NCBI RefSeq assembly: GCF_022398325.1
Contig: NZ_JAKEVD010000019.1
Location: forward strand, 26,685 to 90,684
Source: Shewanella sp. Isolate13
GTDB lineage: Bacteria > Pseudomonadota > Gammaproteobacteria > Enterobacterales > Shewanellaceae
DNA: 64,000 bases
Direction of reading: 5' to 3'
Shown here: positions 32,521 to 42,361 of the stretch, one piece after another
Position numbering within the stretch: the first letter of the stretch is position 1
How the letters are laid out: each line of letters starts with the position of its first letter
The notes under the pieces: generated by a model
The model's input: only the letters and a program-made list of their open reading frames with translations
Told to the model about the DNA's origin: nothing
Databases searched by the model: none
Program-made: the position numbers and the translations under genes

Positions 32521-33879
32521 ATGAACCATTCTGGCTTTCAAGCCAAACGCTTAATCCAATTAGCGCTACCCGTGTTAATTGCCCAAGTCACGCAAACTAT
32601 GATGGGCTTTATCGATACCGTCATGGCGGGTCGTGTCGCTGCAGTCGATATGGCTGCTGTCGCTATCAGTGCCAGTCTTTGGTTACCCGCTTTGCTTTTT
32701 GTTCAAGGTCTACTCATGGCCTTTACACCTGTGTTTGCTCACCATCATGGTGCCGACAATCAAAAAGCGATTCAACCTTTGGCTTATCAAGGCGCTTATA
32801 TTGCCATAATCGGTAGCTTAGGTGTGGTGCTATTCCTCTCATTTGCAGAGAATATATTTACCATGATGGATCTTGAACCAGAAATGGCGAGATTGGGCAT
32901 CGGCTATTTAGATGGCTTTATGTGGGGCGTACCAGCATTCGTACTCTATCAGGTACTAAGAGGCTGTAGCGAAGGGATCTCTTATACCCTACCAACCATG
33001 GTCATCGGTTTTGTGGGACTTGCGGTCAACATCCCAGCTAACTACATCTTTATTTATGGCCATTTTGGCATGCCCGCAATGGGCGGCGCAGGGTGTGGTG
33101 TGGCTACGGCATTAGTGTTCTGGGCAATGTTTATCGCCATGATCATCTATATGCAGTTTCACCACAAGTTTAAGGAATTGGCTCCCTTCAAATCTTTTCA
33201 TCTACCAGACCTAAAAGTCATGGTAGATATGACAAAACATGGCTTCCCTATCGCTATGGCGCTGTTTTTTGAAGTGAGTTTATTTGCAATCATCGCGCTA
33301 CTTTTAGCACCTTTAGGCGCAACTGTAGTCGCAGGACATCAAATTGCACTGAACTTTTCATCGATTGTGTTTATGTTGCCGCTCTCTTTGGGTATCGCGG
33401 TCTCTATCCGCGTCGGCTATTACCTAGGCCAAGATAAGCCAGAGATCGCCGCGTTAGTGACTAAACTGGCCCTGATGATCTCGTTTTCGTTAGCTGCCTG
33501 TACCGCGGTGATTACCATCTTATTTAGAAACGAAATTGCGCTTCTATATAACGACAACCCAGATGTGATTACACTGGCTGGTAGCTTAATGTTCTTCGCC
33601 GCAATCTATCAGTTATCAGATTCAATCCAAGTGGTGACTGCTGGAGCTTTGCGTGGTTATAAAGATACCCGCAGTGCATTTTATATCACGCTGGTTTCAT
33701 ACTGGGGTGTGGGGATGACCTTAGGCTACACATTAGCGCGCACCGACATTTTAGTGCCGCACATGGGTGCACAAGGCTTCTGGATTGGCTTGATTGCAGG
33801 TTTAACAACTGCAGCAGTGCTATTCGCGCTGCGCCTTAGATATGTTCAAAAAGCTGGTACAGTACATTCGGCACTTTAA
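32521..33879 (+). CDS. norM: MATE-family multidrug efflux pump
   Basis: Inner-membrane cation-coupled drug exporter, 452 residues, about 12 membrane helices. Typical MATE N-terminus with LIQLALPVLIAQVTQTMMGF and DTVMAGRV; the second half repeats the fold (HGFPIAMALFFEVSLF). Divergent from ribE. Length and neighbourhood fit NorM/MdtK. A strong terminator follows. Confidence 0.93.
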   Translation: MNHSGFQAKRLIQLALPVLIAQVTQTMMGFIDTVMAGRVAAVDMAAVAISASLWLPALLFVQGLLMAFTPVFAHHHGADNQKAIQPLAYQGAYIAIIGSLGVVLFLSFAENIFTMMDLEPEMARLGIGYLDGFMWGVPAFVLYQVLRGCSEGISYTLPTMVIGFVGLAVNIPANYIFIYGHFGMPAMGGAGCGVATALVFWAMFIAMIIYMQFHHKFKELAPFKSFHLPDLKVMVDMTKHGFPIAMALFFEVSLFAIIALLLAPLGATVVAGHQIALNFSSIVFMLPLSLGIAVSIRVGYYLGQDKPEIAALVTKLALMISFSLAACTAVITILFRNEIALLYNDNPDVITLAGSLMFFAAIYQLSDSIQVVTAGALRGYKDTRSAFYITLVSYWGVGMTLGYTLARTDILVPHMGAQGFWIGLIAGLTTAAVLFALRLRYVQKAGTVHSAL

Positions 33880-33900
33880 CCTGATGTTCTGTGCAAAAGA

Positions 33901-33935
33901 AAAGGGCTAACTTAGCAATGAGTTAGCCCTTTTTT
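33901..33935 (+). terminator. norM rho-independent terminator
   Basis: AAAGGGCTAACT / AGTTAGCCCTTT-type stem followed by a long T-run, about 20 bases after the norM stop. Confidence 0.9.
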
Positions 33936-33993
33936 AATTCATCAATATTATCCAACTTTTCCAACACTGTCTCAGCCTCATCCAGATTTTAGA

Positions 33994-34080
33994 GTGCAGG
34001 AACAGGTTAAAGACAGTTGTGGAAGTTGTCATGAGAACTATGACGAGTTAGCAGCAACAATTGAGAGGATGCATAACTAA
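33994..34080 (+). pseudogene. Short frame with a CXXCH haem motif, probable gene remnant
   Basis: An open frame from about 33994 (GTG) to TAA at 34078-34080 reads VQEQVKDSCGSCHENYDELA in its first part. It contains CGSCH, the c-type haem attachment motif. No signal sequence, ATG or ribosome binding site is present, and the frame runs back into the norM terminator. It may be the decayed end of a small cytochrome gene; chance cannot be ruled out. Confidence 0.3.
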
Positions 34081-34189
34081 AACGAATCAAGAGATCAGGA
34101 AAGCTTAGCACCAGATAAAGATAACTTGATAATTTTCGTTATAGTTGAAGACTGTTAAAAGGCAGAGGGTTTACCTTCTTCTAATCAGT

Positions 34190-34221
34190 AAAGAGCTAAA
34201 GTTAATGATTTAGCTCTTTTT
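34190..34221 (+). terminator. Orphan terminator
   Basis: AAAGAGCTAAA / TTTAGCTCTTT stem followed by T's. No recognised plus-strand gene precedes it within 300 bases, which supports a lost gene or unannotated transcript between 33,940 and 34,190. Confidence 0.7.
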
Positions 34222-34376
34222 ATCATTAAATTAGATCACCTCTTCTAAATGTATCTTAATTCTTCCACAAACCTCACCTGAATGCTCATAACACCAATCC
34301 AAAATAAACGTAATCAGGCTTCATTCGAAGGCTAGCTAACTTTGCGCTAAAAATACTTAGAGTGAAATAACAAAAA

Positions 34377-34400
34377 AAGCCCCATCAAAAGATGAGGCTT
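34377..34400 (-). terminator. tsgA terminator
   Basis: AAGCC-CATC / GATG-GGCTT imperfect stem followed by TTTTTTT on the minus strand, about 30 bases after the tsgA stop. Confidence 0.8.
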
Positions 34401-34428
34401 AACCGTTTATCTACACTGGCCTAATTGA

Positions 34429-35610
34429 TTAATGGCTTGATGAGTGGCCATTAATACGATGTTTAGTTACAAAGCTAACTAATAAACACATAATAAAGAC
34501 GACCCCATATAAACCATTACCGGTCAGCATTGCTGCATGTGCGCCATAACTCTTCACAATTGGACTGGTAACAACGAAAGTCAACATAGTGCCTATACTG
34601 CCACATAATAAAATAAAATTAACAATGCGAGGTGATGCTTCTTTGGTTTGTTGTGATGCCAGGGTAATGATAGTCGTATAAATAGCGCTACTGAAGAAAC
34701 CTAATACTGTGATGATAATAAGTAAATGCTCTGTATTTTTATCCATATTGAACCAGAACATTAATCCAGTGGCTAAAGCAGAAAGCACCAATACAAAATA
34801 TTGAATATCAAATCGCTTCATTATCATACTGAAGCCCCACATGCCAAGCATGTATGCGCCCCAGAAATAACTCAGTAACTGGCCCGCTTCACTTAAGCTC
34901 ATACCCAACGACTTAGTTACATATTCAGGGATCCATGAAATAAAAGCCATTTGCCCTAAAATATAACAAAGTGCAGCAATCGCTAAAAATAGAATACCTA
35001 GACCCCACTTCTCTTTTACCGCTTGCTGTTGTTCGTCAGACTTAACCAGCACAGGAAACTCACAAATAAGTGCCAGTATAAAGATAGCAAGGTAAATCAT
35101 GCCAATGGCAACATATACCCAATACCAAGCAACACTGTGTGCGAGTAATGCAGCCGAAATTAGTGGAAAAATCATACCAGCCATACTGAAAAATGAATCG
35201 GTAAACAGCAAGCGTGAACCACGTTGTTTACCGTGATACAGACGAGCTATTAAATAAGTACCAATCGACATGGTAATACCACTCACCACGCCAAGAACAA
35301 ACATGCTACTAGAGAAGATGGCAAGGTTATGACCAAACATTAGCCCTAATACCGCCAGTACCATCAGGATAAAACCAAAAATCAGCTGTTTTTTCAGTGA
35401 AATAATTTCCATTAGCCATACATTAAGGAAAATAGAAATTAATACACCCGTATTCAAGAATGTAAAAGTGTTACTCATGCTGGAGATAGGCAAATTGAAA
35501 AATTTAGCAATATCCCCCATCACAATCCCGGTGACAATAATCAAAGATCCTGTTAATGCATAGGATAAAAAGCTTATCCATGTAAGTAGGATGCGATTGC
35601 GGTCGGTCAT
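34429..35610 (-). CDS. tsgA: MFS transporter TsgA
   Basis: 393 residues, same length as E. coli TsgA, with about 12 membrane helices. Strong similarity by eye: [21 protein letters not shown] at the start, [40 protein letters not shown], and [20 protein letters not shown] at 35610 is chosen (AGGA upstream); the frame is open 20 codons further. Substrate uncertain; in enteric bacteria tsgA is induced by tellurite, selenite and anaerobiosis-related conditions. Confidence 0.92.
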   Translation of the reverse strand: MTDRNRILLTWISFLSYALTGSLIIVTGIVMGDIAKFFNLPISSMSNTFTFLNTGVLISIFLNVWLMEIISLKKQLIFGFILMVLAVLGLMFGHNLAIFSSSMFVLGVVSGITMSIGTYLIARLYHGKQRGSRLLFTDSFFSMAGMIFPLISAALLAHSVAWYWVYVAIGMIYLAIFILALICEFPVLVKSDEQQQAVKEKWGLGILFLAIAALCYILGQMAFISWIPEYVTKSLGMSLSEAGQLLSYFWGAYMLGMWGFSMIMKRFDIQYFVLVLSALATGLMFWFNMDKNTEHLLIIITVLGFFSSAIYTTIITLASQQTKEASPRIVNFILLCGSIGTMLTFVVTSPIVKSYGAHAAMLTGNGLYGVVFIMCLLVSFVTKHRINGHSSSH

Positions 35611-35949
35611 AGCAAGTCCTGTATCGGTAAAAATTGGATAAAAAAAATCGACCTCTAAGAGTCGATTCAAACTAAGTCATTTTAACATGATACAAGTTGT
35701 AACATTAATAAAAATCAAAAAATGGACTAAAATAAATTAGCGCCAAATAATTAATTTTACGTTCTACAAACCCACAAATAAATATCAAAAACAATACAAG
35801 AACGAGGCAAACATATAGCTAACACCAACAACATATTTGCAATGAGATTAAAATTGTAAATATCGCATTTTAGCCTTAATCAATTGCAGAACAAAGGTAC
35901 AAAAAACCGCATTCGGTAGATAGATGTTAGTTTTTTAATTAATAAAACT
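35611..35949. other. AT-rich non-coding region between tsgA and the tRNA relic
   Basis: About 340 bases, strikingly A/T-rich around 35,700-35,900. It should contain the tsgA promoter. No ORF or stable hairpin was recognised. Confidence 0.4.
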
Positions 35950-36055
35950 TGGTTGCGGGAGCCGGATTACTTTCAATTAAAGATGTGGCAACGACCTTCG
36001 CCTGCCTTTGATAAAGAGTTGAGCCCGACAAGCTAGCAAACTGCGCCTTCAGTAT
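35950..36055 (-). pseudogene. Degenerate initiator-tRNA-like copy, outside the operon terminator
   Basis: Aligns with the neighbouring initiator tRNAs at the 3' end (TTGCGGGAGCCGGATT on the plus strand), at AACGACCTTCG and at GAGCCCGA, but the T-loop region is replaced by a 21-base segment and the anticodon region by a 20-base segment. The 5' acceptor half is lost. The anticodon CAT is gone. It lies beyond the array's terminator, so it is probably not transcribed with the array. Confidence 0.7.
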
Positions 36056-36130
36056 CTTGAGTTGATAATTACCGAGGGTAACCCTTTCTACTTTATTTTG
36101 AATCTAGCAATATCTATAAATTTCAGATAC

Positions 36131-36153
36131 AAAAAAACCAGCTTTCGCTGGCC
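36131..36153 (-). terminator. tRNA array terminator
   Basis: CCAGC-GAAA-GCTGG on the minus strand followed by TTTTTTT, 30 bases after the last intact tRNA. Confidence 0.9.
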
Positions 36154-36184
36154 TACAGGTTTTATCATTCTTTAAATAAAGAAT

Positions 36185-36261
<77 letters not shown>

Positions 36262-36307
36262 TCCGTAATAAACGCTAATAACTATTTTGATTCTGCTATA
36301 AAAGAAT

Positions 36308-36384
<77 letters not shown>

Positions 36385-36429
36385 TCCGATTTAACGCCAA
36401 TAACTGTTTTGATTCTGCTATAAAAGAAT

Positions 36430-36535
36430 TACTTGCGAGAGCTGGATTGCTTTCTATAAAAGACTTTGCAACGACCTTCGCCTAGCTTTCATAAAGAGTT
36501 GAGCCCGAGTAGCTTTTAAACTGCTCCATCCCGCG
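36430..36535 (-). pseudogene. Degenerate initiator-tRNA-like copy inside the array
   Basis: 106 bases aligning end to end with the initiator tRNAs, but with 15 extra bases in the T-loop region and 14 extra in the anticodon region, at the same places as the relic at 35950. The CCA is lost (ends AGTA), the D-loop GG is lost and the anticodon CAT is replaced. The extra segments contain CTTTC-ATA-AAAG-like inverted repeats. Not a working tRNA. Confidence 0.75.
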
Positions 36536-36580
36536 TCAGTGAAAACGCCAATAACTATTTTGATTCTGCTATAAAAGAAT

Positions 36581-36657
<77 letters not shown>

Positions 36658-36694
36658 CCAGGGTAATAGATTTTGAATTCTTCTACAAAAGAAT

Positions 36695-36771
36695 TGGTAC
36701 AACCGAGTGGATTCGAACCACCGACCCCTACCATGTCAAGGTAGTGCTCTAACCAACTGAGCTACGGTTGT
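36695..36771 (-). tRNA. tRNA-Val(GAC), copy 1
   Basis: 77 bases with encoded CCA. Acceptor stem ACAACCG/CGGTTGT, D-arm GCTCAGTTGGTTAGAGC, anticodon stem CTACC/GGTAG around loop TTGACAT, giving anticodon GAC. T-loop GGTTCGAATCC. Two bases separate it from the next initiator tRNA. Confidence 0.96.
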
Positions 36772-36773
36772 AT

Positions 36774-36850
<77 letters not shown>

Positions 36851-36888
36851 ACAGGATAATAGATTTTTTGATTCTTCTATAAAAGAAT

Positions 36889-36965
36889 TGGTACAACCGA
36901 GTGGATTCGAACCACCGACCCCTACCATGTCAAGGTAGTGCTCTAACCAACTGAGCTACGGTTGT
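36889..36965 (-). tRNA. tRNA-Val(GAC), copy 2
   Basis: Identical to the copy at 36695-36771, with encoded CCA and anticodon GAC. Confidence 0.96.
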
Positions 36966-36978
36966 ACTGTTCAAGAAT

Positions 36979-37055
<77 letters not shown>

Positions 37056-37101
37056 ACTGTATTCTTGCTGTTCGTTTGGCTGTTGCCTTGGAACGAGCGC
37101 T

Positions 37102-37130
37102 ATACTATGGCGATAGCGCGTTCGTTGCAA
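37102..37130 (-). promoter_or_regulatory. Promoter of the tRNA array
   Basis: On the minus strand, -35 TTGCAA (37125-37130) and -10 TAGTAT (37102-37107) are 17 bases apart, followed by a GC-rich discriminator (GCGCTCG), a feature of stringently controlled stable-RNA promoters. It ends about 45 bases before the first tRNA. Confidence 0.7.
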
Positions 37131-37380
37131 GCAAAAAAACACAAATAGTTGTTAAGCGGTGATTTGCTGGCCAACTTGAGTGCTGTTTAAGCGTTTCTGG
37201 CAATTTTCAAGTAAAACAATTACAAAGCGGTATGTTTTTAGGCTGTTTTTCACTTAGTGAATATAGTCATCAAAGACGATTTAAGCCCTTTTGATCAATA
37301 AGGTCTTAATGAGTCGTCTACTTTAAAGCCAAATAATGCCTTATTTGATAGCCGTTACTCCACTTCACTCAGAAGAAAGT

Positions 37381-37407
37381 AAAAGAGCCACTCTAATAGC
37401 GGCTCTT
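37381..37407 (-). terminator. Terminator of the MFS gene
   Basis: AAGAGCC / GGCTCTT stem with an 11-base loop and TTTT on the minus strand, 35 bases after the MFS stop. Confidence 0.7.
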
Positions 37408-37441
37408 ACTAATAAGTTAAAAATATCTGCTCAATACCGAT

Positions 37442-38650
37442 TTATAGCGCTGGAATAGACTTTGCCACCATAGGTCTGTCATCAATTGGTAGATGCAATA
37501 AAGCCGCTACAAAGGCTAAAACCACGGTACTCCACCATATGGGTTCATAGCTACCATAATAGTCATAAATACGCCCCCCGATCCAGGCTCCGAGAAAACT
37601 GCCTATCTGATGAGTGAAGAACACTAAACCATAAAGCGTAGACAAATAGCGCGCACCAAATATCTGCCTCACTAATCCAGAGGTCAACGGCACAGTACCG
37701 AGCCAACAAAAACCAATGGCAGCACCAAACAAAGCCGCCGTGTTATCGGTAACGGGTAAAGTAACAAAGGCAGCTATCACCATAGTTCGTACCAAATATA
37801 GGCTACTCATAACATAGCGCTTATTAAACTTATCCCCCATTACCCCCCAAAAGTAAGAGCCAAAGATATTAAATATCCCGACATAAGCTAAAGCCAGCGC
37901 TGCCGTTGAGCTATCTAAATGCTTATCTGCAAGATAACTCGGCAGATGAGTGGCAATAAACATCACATGGAACCCACATACAAAAAAGCCCATATGGATA
38001 AGCCAGTAGTTACGATTAGTGCATGCCTGCTTGAGCGCTTGTGACAGAGTTTGCTCATCAACATGCTCAGGGCTATTGCTCTTAATCTTGGCAGTTTTCA
38101 TAAATGAAGCAAATGCCAACATGACGCAGCATAATATTGCGAACACCTGCAGTGCTGTTTGCCAATCAAAGTGAATCAACAAACTCTGCGCACCAGGGAT
38201 GACCGCGAACATGCCAAATGATCCAGCCGCAGTGGTTAAACCAAAAGCCTTTGCTGTATGCTCTGCCGGTACCACTTTAGCAACAGCGCCCAAAACGACC
38301 ACATAACTTGTCGCACTTAAGCCTAAGCCCACTAACATACTTATCGATATGTAGAACATATCAGCTGTGCTAGATAACGAGGTAAGCAACAAGCCTAAGC
38401 CATAGGCTATCGCCCCAAGCATGATGACTTTCTTTGAGCCAAAACGATCGGCTGCCATCCCGACAAACGGCTGAAACACACCAAACAACAGATTTTGTAA
38501 TGCTATAGCAAAACTGAAGAATTCGCGGCCCACATCAAAGCTCATCGAGATGGGCATCATAAAGATCCCGAACGACTGACGGATCCCAAGACTGATAATA
38601 AGAATGCCTATACCTAGCCAAACCAGCACAGGAAAACGAAAAATACTCAT
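37442..38650 (-). CDS. MFS transporter
   Basis: 402 residues, about 12 membrane helices, major facilitator superfamily. The loop 2-3 motif is GMAADRFGSKKV and the N-terminal helix has LGIRQSFGIFMMPIS, resembling bacterial monocarboxylate/oxalate-formate-type carriers. ATG at 38650 is chosen because AAGGAG is correctly spaced upstream; the frame is open 17 codons more. Substrate unknown. Not in an operon. Confidence 0.85.
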   Translation of the reverse strand: MSIFRFPVLVWLGIGILIISLGIRQSFGIFMMPISMSFDVGREFFSFAIALQNLLFGVFQPFVGMAADRFGSKKVIMLGAIAYGLGLLLTSLSSTADMFYISISMLVGLGLSATSYVVVLGAVAKVVPAEHTAKAFGLTTAAGSFGMFAVIPGAQSLLIHFDWQTALQVFAILCCVMLAFASFMKTAKIKSNSPEHVDEQTLSQALKQACTNRNYWLIHMGFFVCGFHVMFIATHLPSYLADKHLDSSTAALALAYVGIFNIFGSYFWGVMGDKFNKRYVMSSLYLVRTMVIAAFVTLPVTDNTAALFGAAIGFCWLGTVPLTSGLVRQIFGARYLSTLYGLVFFTHQIGSFLGAWIGGRIYDYYGSYEPIWWSTVVLAFVAALLHLPIDDRPMVAKSIPAL

Positions 38651-38940
38651 TGTTGCTCTCCTTGGTCTGGGTTTGCTGGGGACTTTGGCATTTGATGGCA
38701 ACCAGCCTCTGTTGCATTTAAGGCAAATGCATTAAGCAAAGGTTTACAGTAGTGAACGAAAATGAGCATTAAAACGAGCAGAGATGTCATGCGCAGCAAC
38801 TGCGCCAATAAAGTTTGAGAACGCATTGGATTTCAGGCTAAAAATAGAAGACGCGCATCCTACAGCGCGGCAAAACATGAAACAAATGAATATTCGGAAA
38901 CAATATTATGCATCATGCGCATGTATTAAAGTCGACATAA
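38651..38940. other. Non-coding region upstream of the MFS gene
   Basis: 290 bases to the next terminator. An 84-codon plus-strand frame (38784-39038) runs straight through the terminator at 38941 and has no ribosome binding site, so I regard this region as empty apart from the MFS promoter. Confidence 0.4.
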
Positions 38941-38972
38941 AAAACGGGCGTTCTATGAAAGAACGCCCGTTT
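38941..38972 (-). terminator. Terminator of the VF530-like gene
   Basis: AAACGGGCGTTCT / AGAACGCCCGTTT, a 13-bp perfect stem with a 5-base loop and T-run on the minus strand, 75 bases after the stop. Confidence 0.9.
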
Positions 38973-39045
38973 AGCTATTACGCTGATGTTAGATTAAATC
39001 AATCAGGCTTATTACTTATTACAAGGCCTAGATTTTAGCCTAAGG

Positions 39046-39543
39046 TTACTTACCCCAAGGGTTGGTTGGATCTTGCGACGCCGGTGGACGCTTGGGTCCG
39101 CTGCGACGATTTTGCGCATATCCATCTTGTGCTCTTGGCTTGTCTTTACCGAAACGCGGACGCTGACCACTTTTCTTCATCGCCTTATAGTTTGCTTCAG
39201 CCTTAGCACGCATCTCTTCAACAAGCTCAACCGTTAACTTTTCAGGTTTACGTGGCACGATACCATCAGCATAACCGCGCTCACGCGGCTTTAGCTCCAT
39301 TTGAGCTGCTGTGCCTTTTGGCATGCGCTTAAAGCGATAAAGGTAAAAAGCTTCTACACGCTCTCTCGCCCACTCAGTCTTCTTTAAAAACTTAATGCAA
39401 CCTGCCATATTGGGATTAAGGTTAAAACATTCTAACTTAAGGGCAGCGTAAAGCACTTTATAGTCGTAAAACTTGACTAGCTCTGTCAGCATTGTTTCTA
39501 AATTCAAGCCGTGAAGTGGATTATTCTGTTGGTGTTCAATCAT
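39046..39543 (-). CDS. VF530/DUF2132-family putative DNA-binding protein
   Basis: 165 residues. The N-terminal 75 residues match the VF530 fold family: NPLHGLNLETMLTELVKFYDY followed by the MAGCIKFLKKTEWARERVEAFYLYRF segment (given in parts). The C-terminal half is basic, Pro/Gly/Arg-rich and disordered-looking (RPRFGKDKPRAQDGYAQ). Family members are proposed DNA-binding proteins. ATG at 39543 is chosen; the open frame extends 31 codons further without similarity. Confidence 0.8.
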   Translation of the reverse strand: MIEHQQNNPLHGLNLETMLTELVKFYDYKVLYAALKLECFNLNPNMAGCIKFLKKTEWARERVEAFYLYRFKRMPKGTAAQMELKPRERGYADGIVPRKPEKLTVELVEEMRAKAEANYKAMKKSGQRPRFGKDKPRAQDGYAQNRRSGPKRPPASQDPTNPWGK

Positions 39544-39759
39544 GGGGTGTCCAAATATCGCAGAAGTTGTCAAAAACATACTTCTATAGAAAATATTCAC
39601 TAAATGAATACTTAGCCAGCTCAACGAGCGGGGCAAATCAATGGGCTAATAATAACAAGAAATTGTCGATTTCACCCACGAAAATCGTTGCAGAGCACTA
39701 ATTAATTATAAATACATATCCGTTACTATAAATAGCACGACTCAACAGATGATGATAGC

Positions 39760-39789
39760 TCGACATCTAACCACCTAGGTCTGTATAAT
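39760..39789 (+). promoter_or_regulatory. Putative promoter of ybiT
   Basis: TCGACA (39760-39765) and a perfect TATAAT (39784-39789) are 18 bases apart, leaving a leader of about 175 bases before the ybiT start. No ORF in the leader looks coding. Confidence 0.5.
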
Positions 39790-39972
39790 CCGCCGCTGTT
39801 TTGCCTTCATAACAGGGATGACTTTCCGTAACCTGTTAACGTCTTTGGCTTTCACTTTGATTAATCACTCGGGATCCTCTTTTGATCTCAAGGGCAAACA
39901 TCACGATGCCGTCTTGTTTCTAACCCAAGCCAATGACTTCTACTATTATTTAAGCCATTTTTAGGAAAAGCC

Positions 39973-41583
39973 TTGATCACTACAGCTAACATCACAATGC
40001 AGTTTGGCCCTGAGCCACTATTTGAAAACATTTCCGCTAAGTTCGGAAACGGCAATCGCTACGGCTTAATTGGCGCTAATGGTTGTGGTAAATCTACCTT
40101 TATGAAGATCTTAAGTGGTGAGCTTTCCCCTACTTCAGGTAACGTTTCTATTACTCCAGGTCAAAAAGTCGGTACTTTGAGCCAGAACCAGTTCGCATTC
40201 GAAGAGTTCTCAGTAATTGATGCAGTTATTCAAGGCGACACCAAACTTTGGGAAGTAAAACAAGAACGTGAGCGCATCTATTCACTGCCAGAAATGAGTG
40301 AAGAAGATGGCATGAAAGTAGGCGAGCTAGAGAGCGAGTTTGCTGAAATGGACGGCTACAGCGCCGAAAGCCGCGCCGGTGAAATCCTTATTGAAGCCGG
40401 TATTGAAGAAGAGCTGCATTTTGGCCTAATGAGCCAAGTTGCTCCAGGTAAGAAACTGCGAGTGCTTTTAGCACAAGCTTTGTTTTCAAACCCAGATATT
40501 CTGCTTCTTGATGAACCAACCAACAACTTGGACATTCACACCATTAACTGGTTGGCTGAAGAGCTAAATAAGCGCAAGTGCACCATGATCATCATCTCGC
40601 ACGACCGTCACTTCTTAAACACTGTGTGTACTCACATGGCGGATATCGATTACGGTGAGTTACGTATTTACCCAGGTAACTACGAGTACTTCATGGAAGC
40701 CTCTGCGTTAATTCAGGAGCAGTTGCTAGCCGGTAACGCAAAGAAAAGCGCTGAGATGAATGAACTTCAAGACTTCGTTAACCGTTTTGGTGCTAACGCT
40801 TCTAAAGCCAAGCAAGCCAGCTCGCGCGCTAAGAAGCTAGAGAAGATCACTCTAGATGAAGTAAAAGCATCAAGCCGTATGACACCATCACTGCGTTTCG
40901 ATGAAGGCAAGAAGCTGCACCGCCAAGCCTTAGTCATGGAAAATGTTGGCCATGGTTTTGACGGTGAATTACTGTTTGAAGGTGGCGATTTAATTCTAGA
41001 AGCAGGCGCTAAGCTTGCTGTTATTGGCGAGAACGGCGTGGGTAAATCGACATTCCTTCGCTGCTTAGTCAATGAGTTACAGAACAAGGTTGGCGAAATC
41101 AAATGGTCAGAAAATGCCTCTATCGGCTACTGCCCACAGGACAGCAGCAAAGATTTTGATAACGATCTAAACCTATTTGACTGGATGTCCCAGTGGCGTC
41201 TACCAAAGCATAACGACCTAATGGTACGTGGCATGCTTGGCCGTTTATTGTTTACTGAAGACGATATCAACAAAAAAGCCCGCAACTGTTCCGGTGGTGA
41301 GAAGAACCGTCTGTTATTCGGTAAGTTAATGATGATGGATATCAACGTACTGGTTATGGATGAGCCAACTAACCACATGGATATGGAAGCGATTGAGGCG
41401 TTAAACAACGCACTTAAGGTTTACCAAGGTACACTTATCTTCGTCAGCCATGACCGTGAGTTTGTATCATCTTTGGCAACGCGCATCATAGATGTGAAAG
41501 ATAAGAAGCTAGTAAACTTCCAAGGTACTTTCGATGAGTACATGGCAAGCCAGACTGAAAATGAAGCGAAGAAAAGCGCTTAA
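39973..41583 (+). CDS. ybiT: ABC-F family ATPase YbiT
   Basis: Soluble ABC-F protein, 536 residues, of a family that acts on ribosomes (translation factors). Two nucleotide-binding domains: Walker [10 protein letters not shown] and Walker [12 protein letters not shown] in the first, GENGVGKST and [10 protein letters not shown] in the second; signature CSGGEKNR in the second, degenerate in the first (APGKKLRV). The linker (about residues 230-300) is charged. Close to E. coli YbiT throughout. Start is TTG at 39973 with AGGAAAAG upstream; no ATG fits. Confidence 0.94.
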   Translation: MITTANITMQFGPEPLFENISAKFGNGNRYGLIGANGCGKSTFMKILSGELSPTSGNVSITPGQKVGTLSQNQFAFEEFSVIDAVIQGDTKLWEVKQERERIYSLPEMSEEDGMKVGELESEFAEMDGYSAESRAGEILIEAGIEEELHFGLMSQVAPGKKLRVLLAQALFSNPDILLLDEPTNNLDIHTINWLAEELNKRKCTMIIISHDRHFLNTVCTHMADIDYGELRIYPGNYEYFMEASALIQEQLLAGNAKKSAEMNELQDFVNRFGANASKAKQASSRAKKLEKITLDEVKASSRMTPSLRFDEGKKLHRQALVMENVGHGFDGELLFEGGDLILEAGAKLAVIGENGVGKSTFLRCLVNELQNKVGEIKWSENASIGYCPQDSSKDFDNDLNLFDWMSQWRLPKHNDLMVRGMLGRLLFTEDDINKKARNCSGGEKNRLLFGKLMMMDINVLVMDEPTNHMDMEAIEALNNALKVYQGTLIFVSHDREFVSSLATRIIDVKDKKLVNFQGTFDEYMASQTENEAKKSA

Positions 41584-41620
41584 GCTTTCCATGGCATTGC
41601 ACTAAATAACTAGACATGAA

Positions 41621-41655
41621 AAATGGCGCTAATCTCAGAGATTAGCGCCATTTTT
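41621..41655. terminator. Bidirectional terminator, ybiT / acetyltransferase
   Basis: ATGGCGCTAATCTC paired with GAGATTAGCGCCAT across a very short loop, with A and T tracts on either side. Serves both converging genes. Confidence 0.88.
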
Positions 41656-41656
41656 A

Positions 41657-42319
41657 TTATTCAACTCTTTGTTCATGCTTGAGATGGTATTGATACAGCC
41701 CTTCAATGTTTGCGCTACACATTAGTGCCATTGCACCTTTTAGCTTATCTAGAGGCCAATTCCACCATTGCATCTGTAATAGCTTTTCAATCTCATCAAC
41801 CGTAAAACGTTGCTTCACCAATTTATTGCTGCCCACAACCACACTGTATGGCGCAACATCTTTTGAGATCACCGCCCTCGCTCCAATCACAGCGCCATCT
41901 CCTATGGTCACACCGGGCATAATCATCGCTTCACTACCGATCCACACATCATTACCAATCACGGTATCGCCGGCACGCTCAAATCCGCTCTTTACGCCGT
42001 CACCAAACTCCTCCGGCGCAAATGGATAGGTAGAGATCCAGTCCATGCGATGACCTTGATTACCTGCAAGCATAAAACAAGCACCGGATGCGATTGAGCA
42101 GAATTTACCAATGATCAGTTTATCGACTTCACCGAAAACGCCCGCCTCCCACACATCTATGGTAGAACCATCGCCTAACAGATAGCGCACAGCTTGGTCT
42201 TCAAAGGACTTGCCATGGTAAAAACCTGAATAATAAGAGTACTCTCCCACTTGTATGTTGGGGTTAGTGACTTGTTGTTTAAGCTTTTTAGAATCAAGCC
42301 AACTAGAAAATTCGTTCAT
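41657..42319 (-). CDS. CatB-type (xenobiotic) O-acetyltransferase
   Basis: 220-residue left-handed beta-helix acetyltransferase of the type B chloramphenicol/streptogramin family. Typical features: AGNQGHRMDWISTYPF (catalytic His), and hexapeptide repeats VIGNDVWIGSEAMIMPGVTI and GDGAVIGARAVISKDV. Chromosomal CatB-like genes are common in Shewanella-type bacteria; actual substrate (chloramphenicol or other) is uncertain. Confidence 0.9.
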   Translation of the reverse strand: MNEFSSWLDSKKLKQQVTNPNIQVGEYSYYSGFYHGKSFEDQAVRYLLGDGSTIDVWEAGVFGEVDKLIIGKFCSIASGACFMLAGNQGHRMDWISTYPFAPEEFGDGVKSGFERAGDTVIGNDVWIGSEAMIMPGVTIGDGAVIGARAVISKDVAPYSVVVGSNKLVKQRFTVDEIEKLLQMQWWNWPLDKLKGAMALMCSANIEGLYQYHLKHEQRVE

Positions 42320-42361
42320 TTTTATAGCCTAAGTAAATTTAACGCATAAAATCATTTAATC

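Noticed and set aside
38784..39038. 84-codon plus-strand open frame
   Set aside because: It passes through the strong terminator at 38941-38972, has no ribosome binding site and no recognisable composition.
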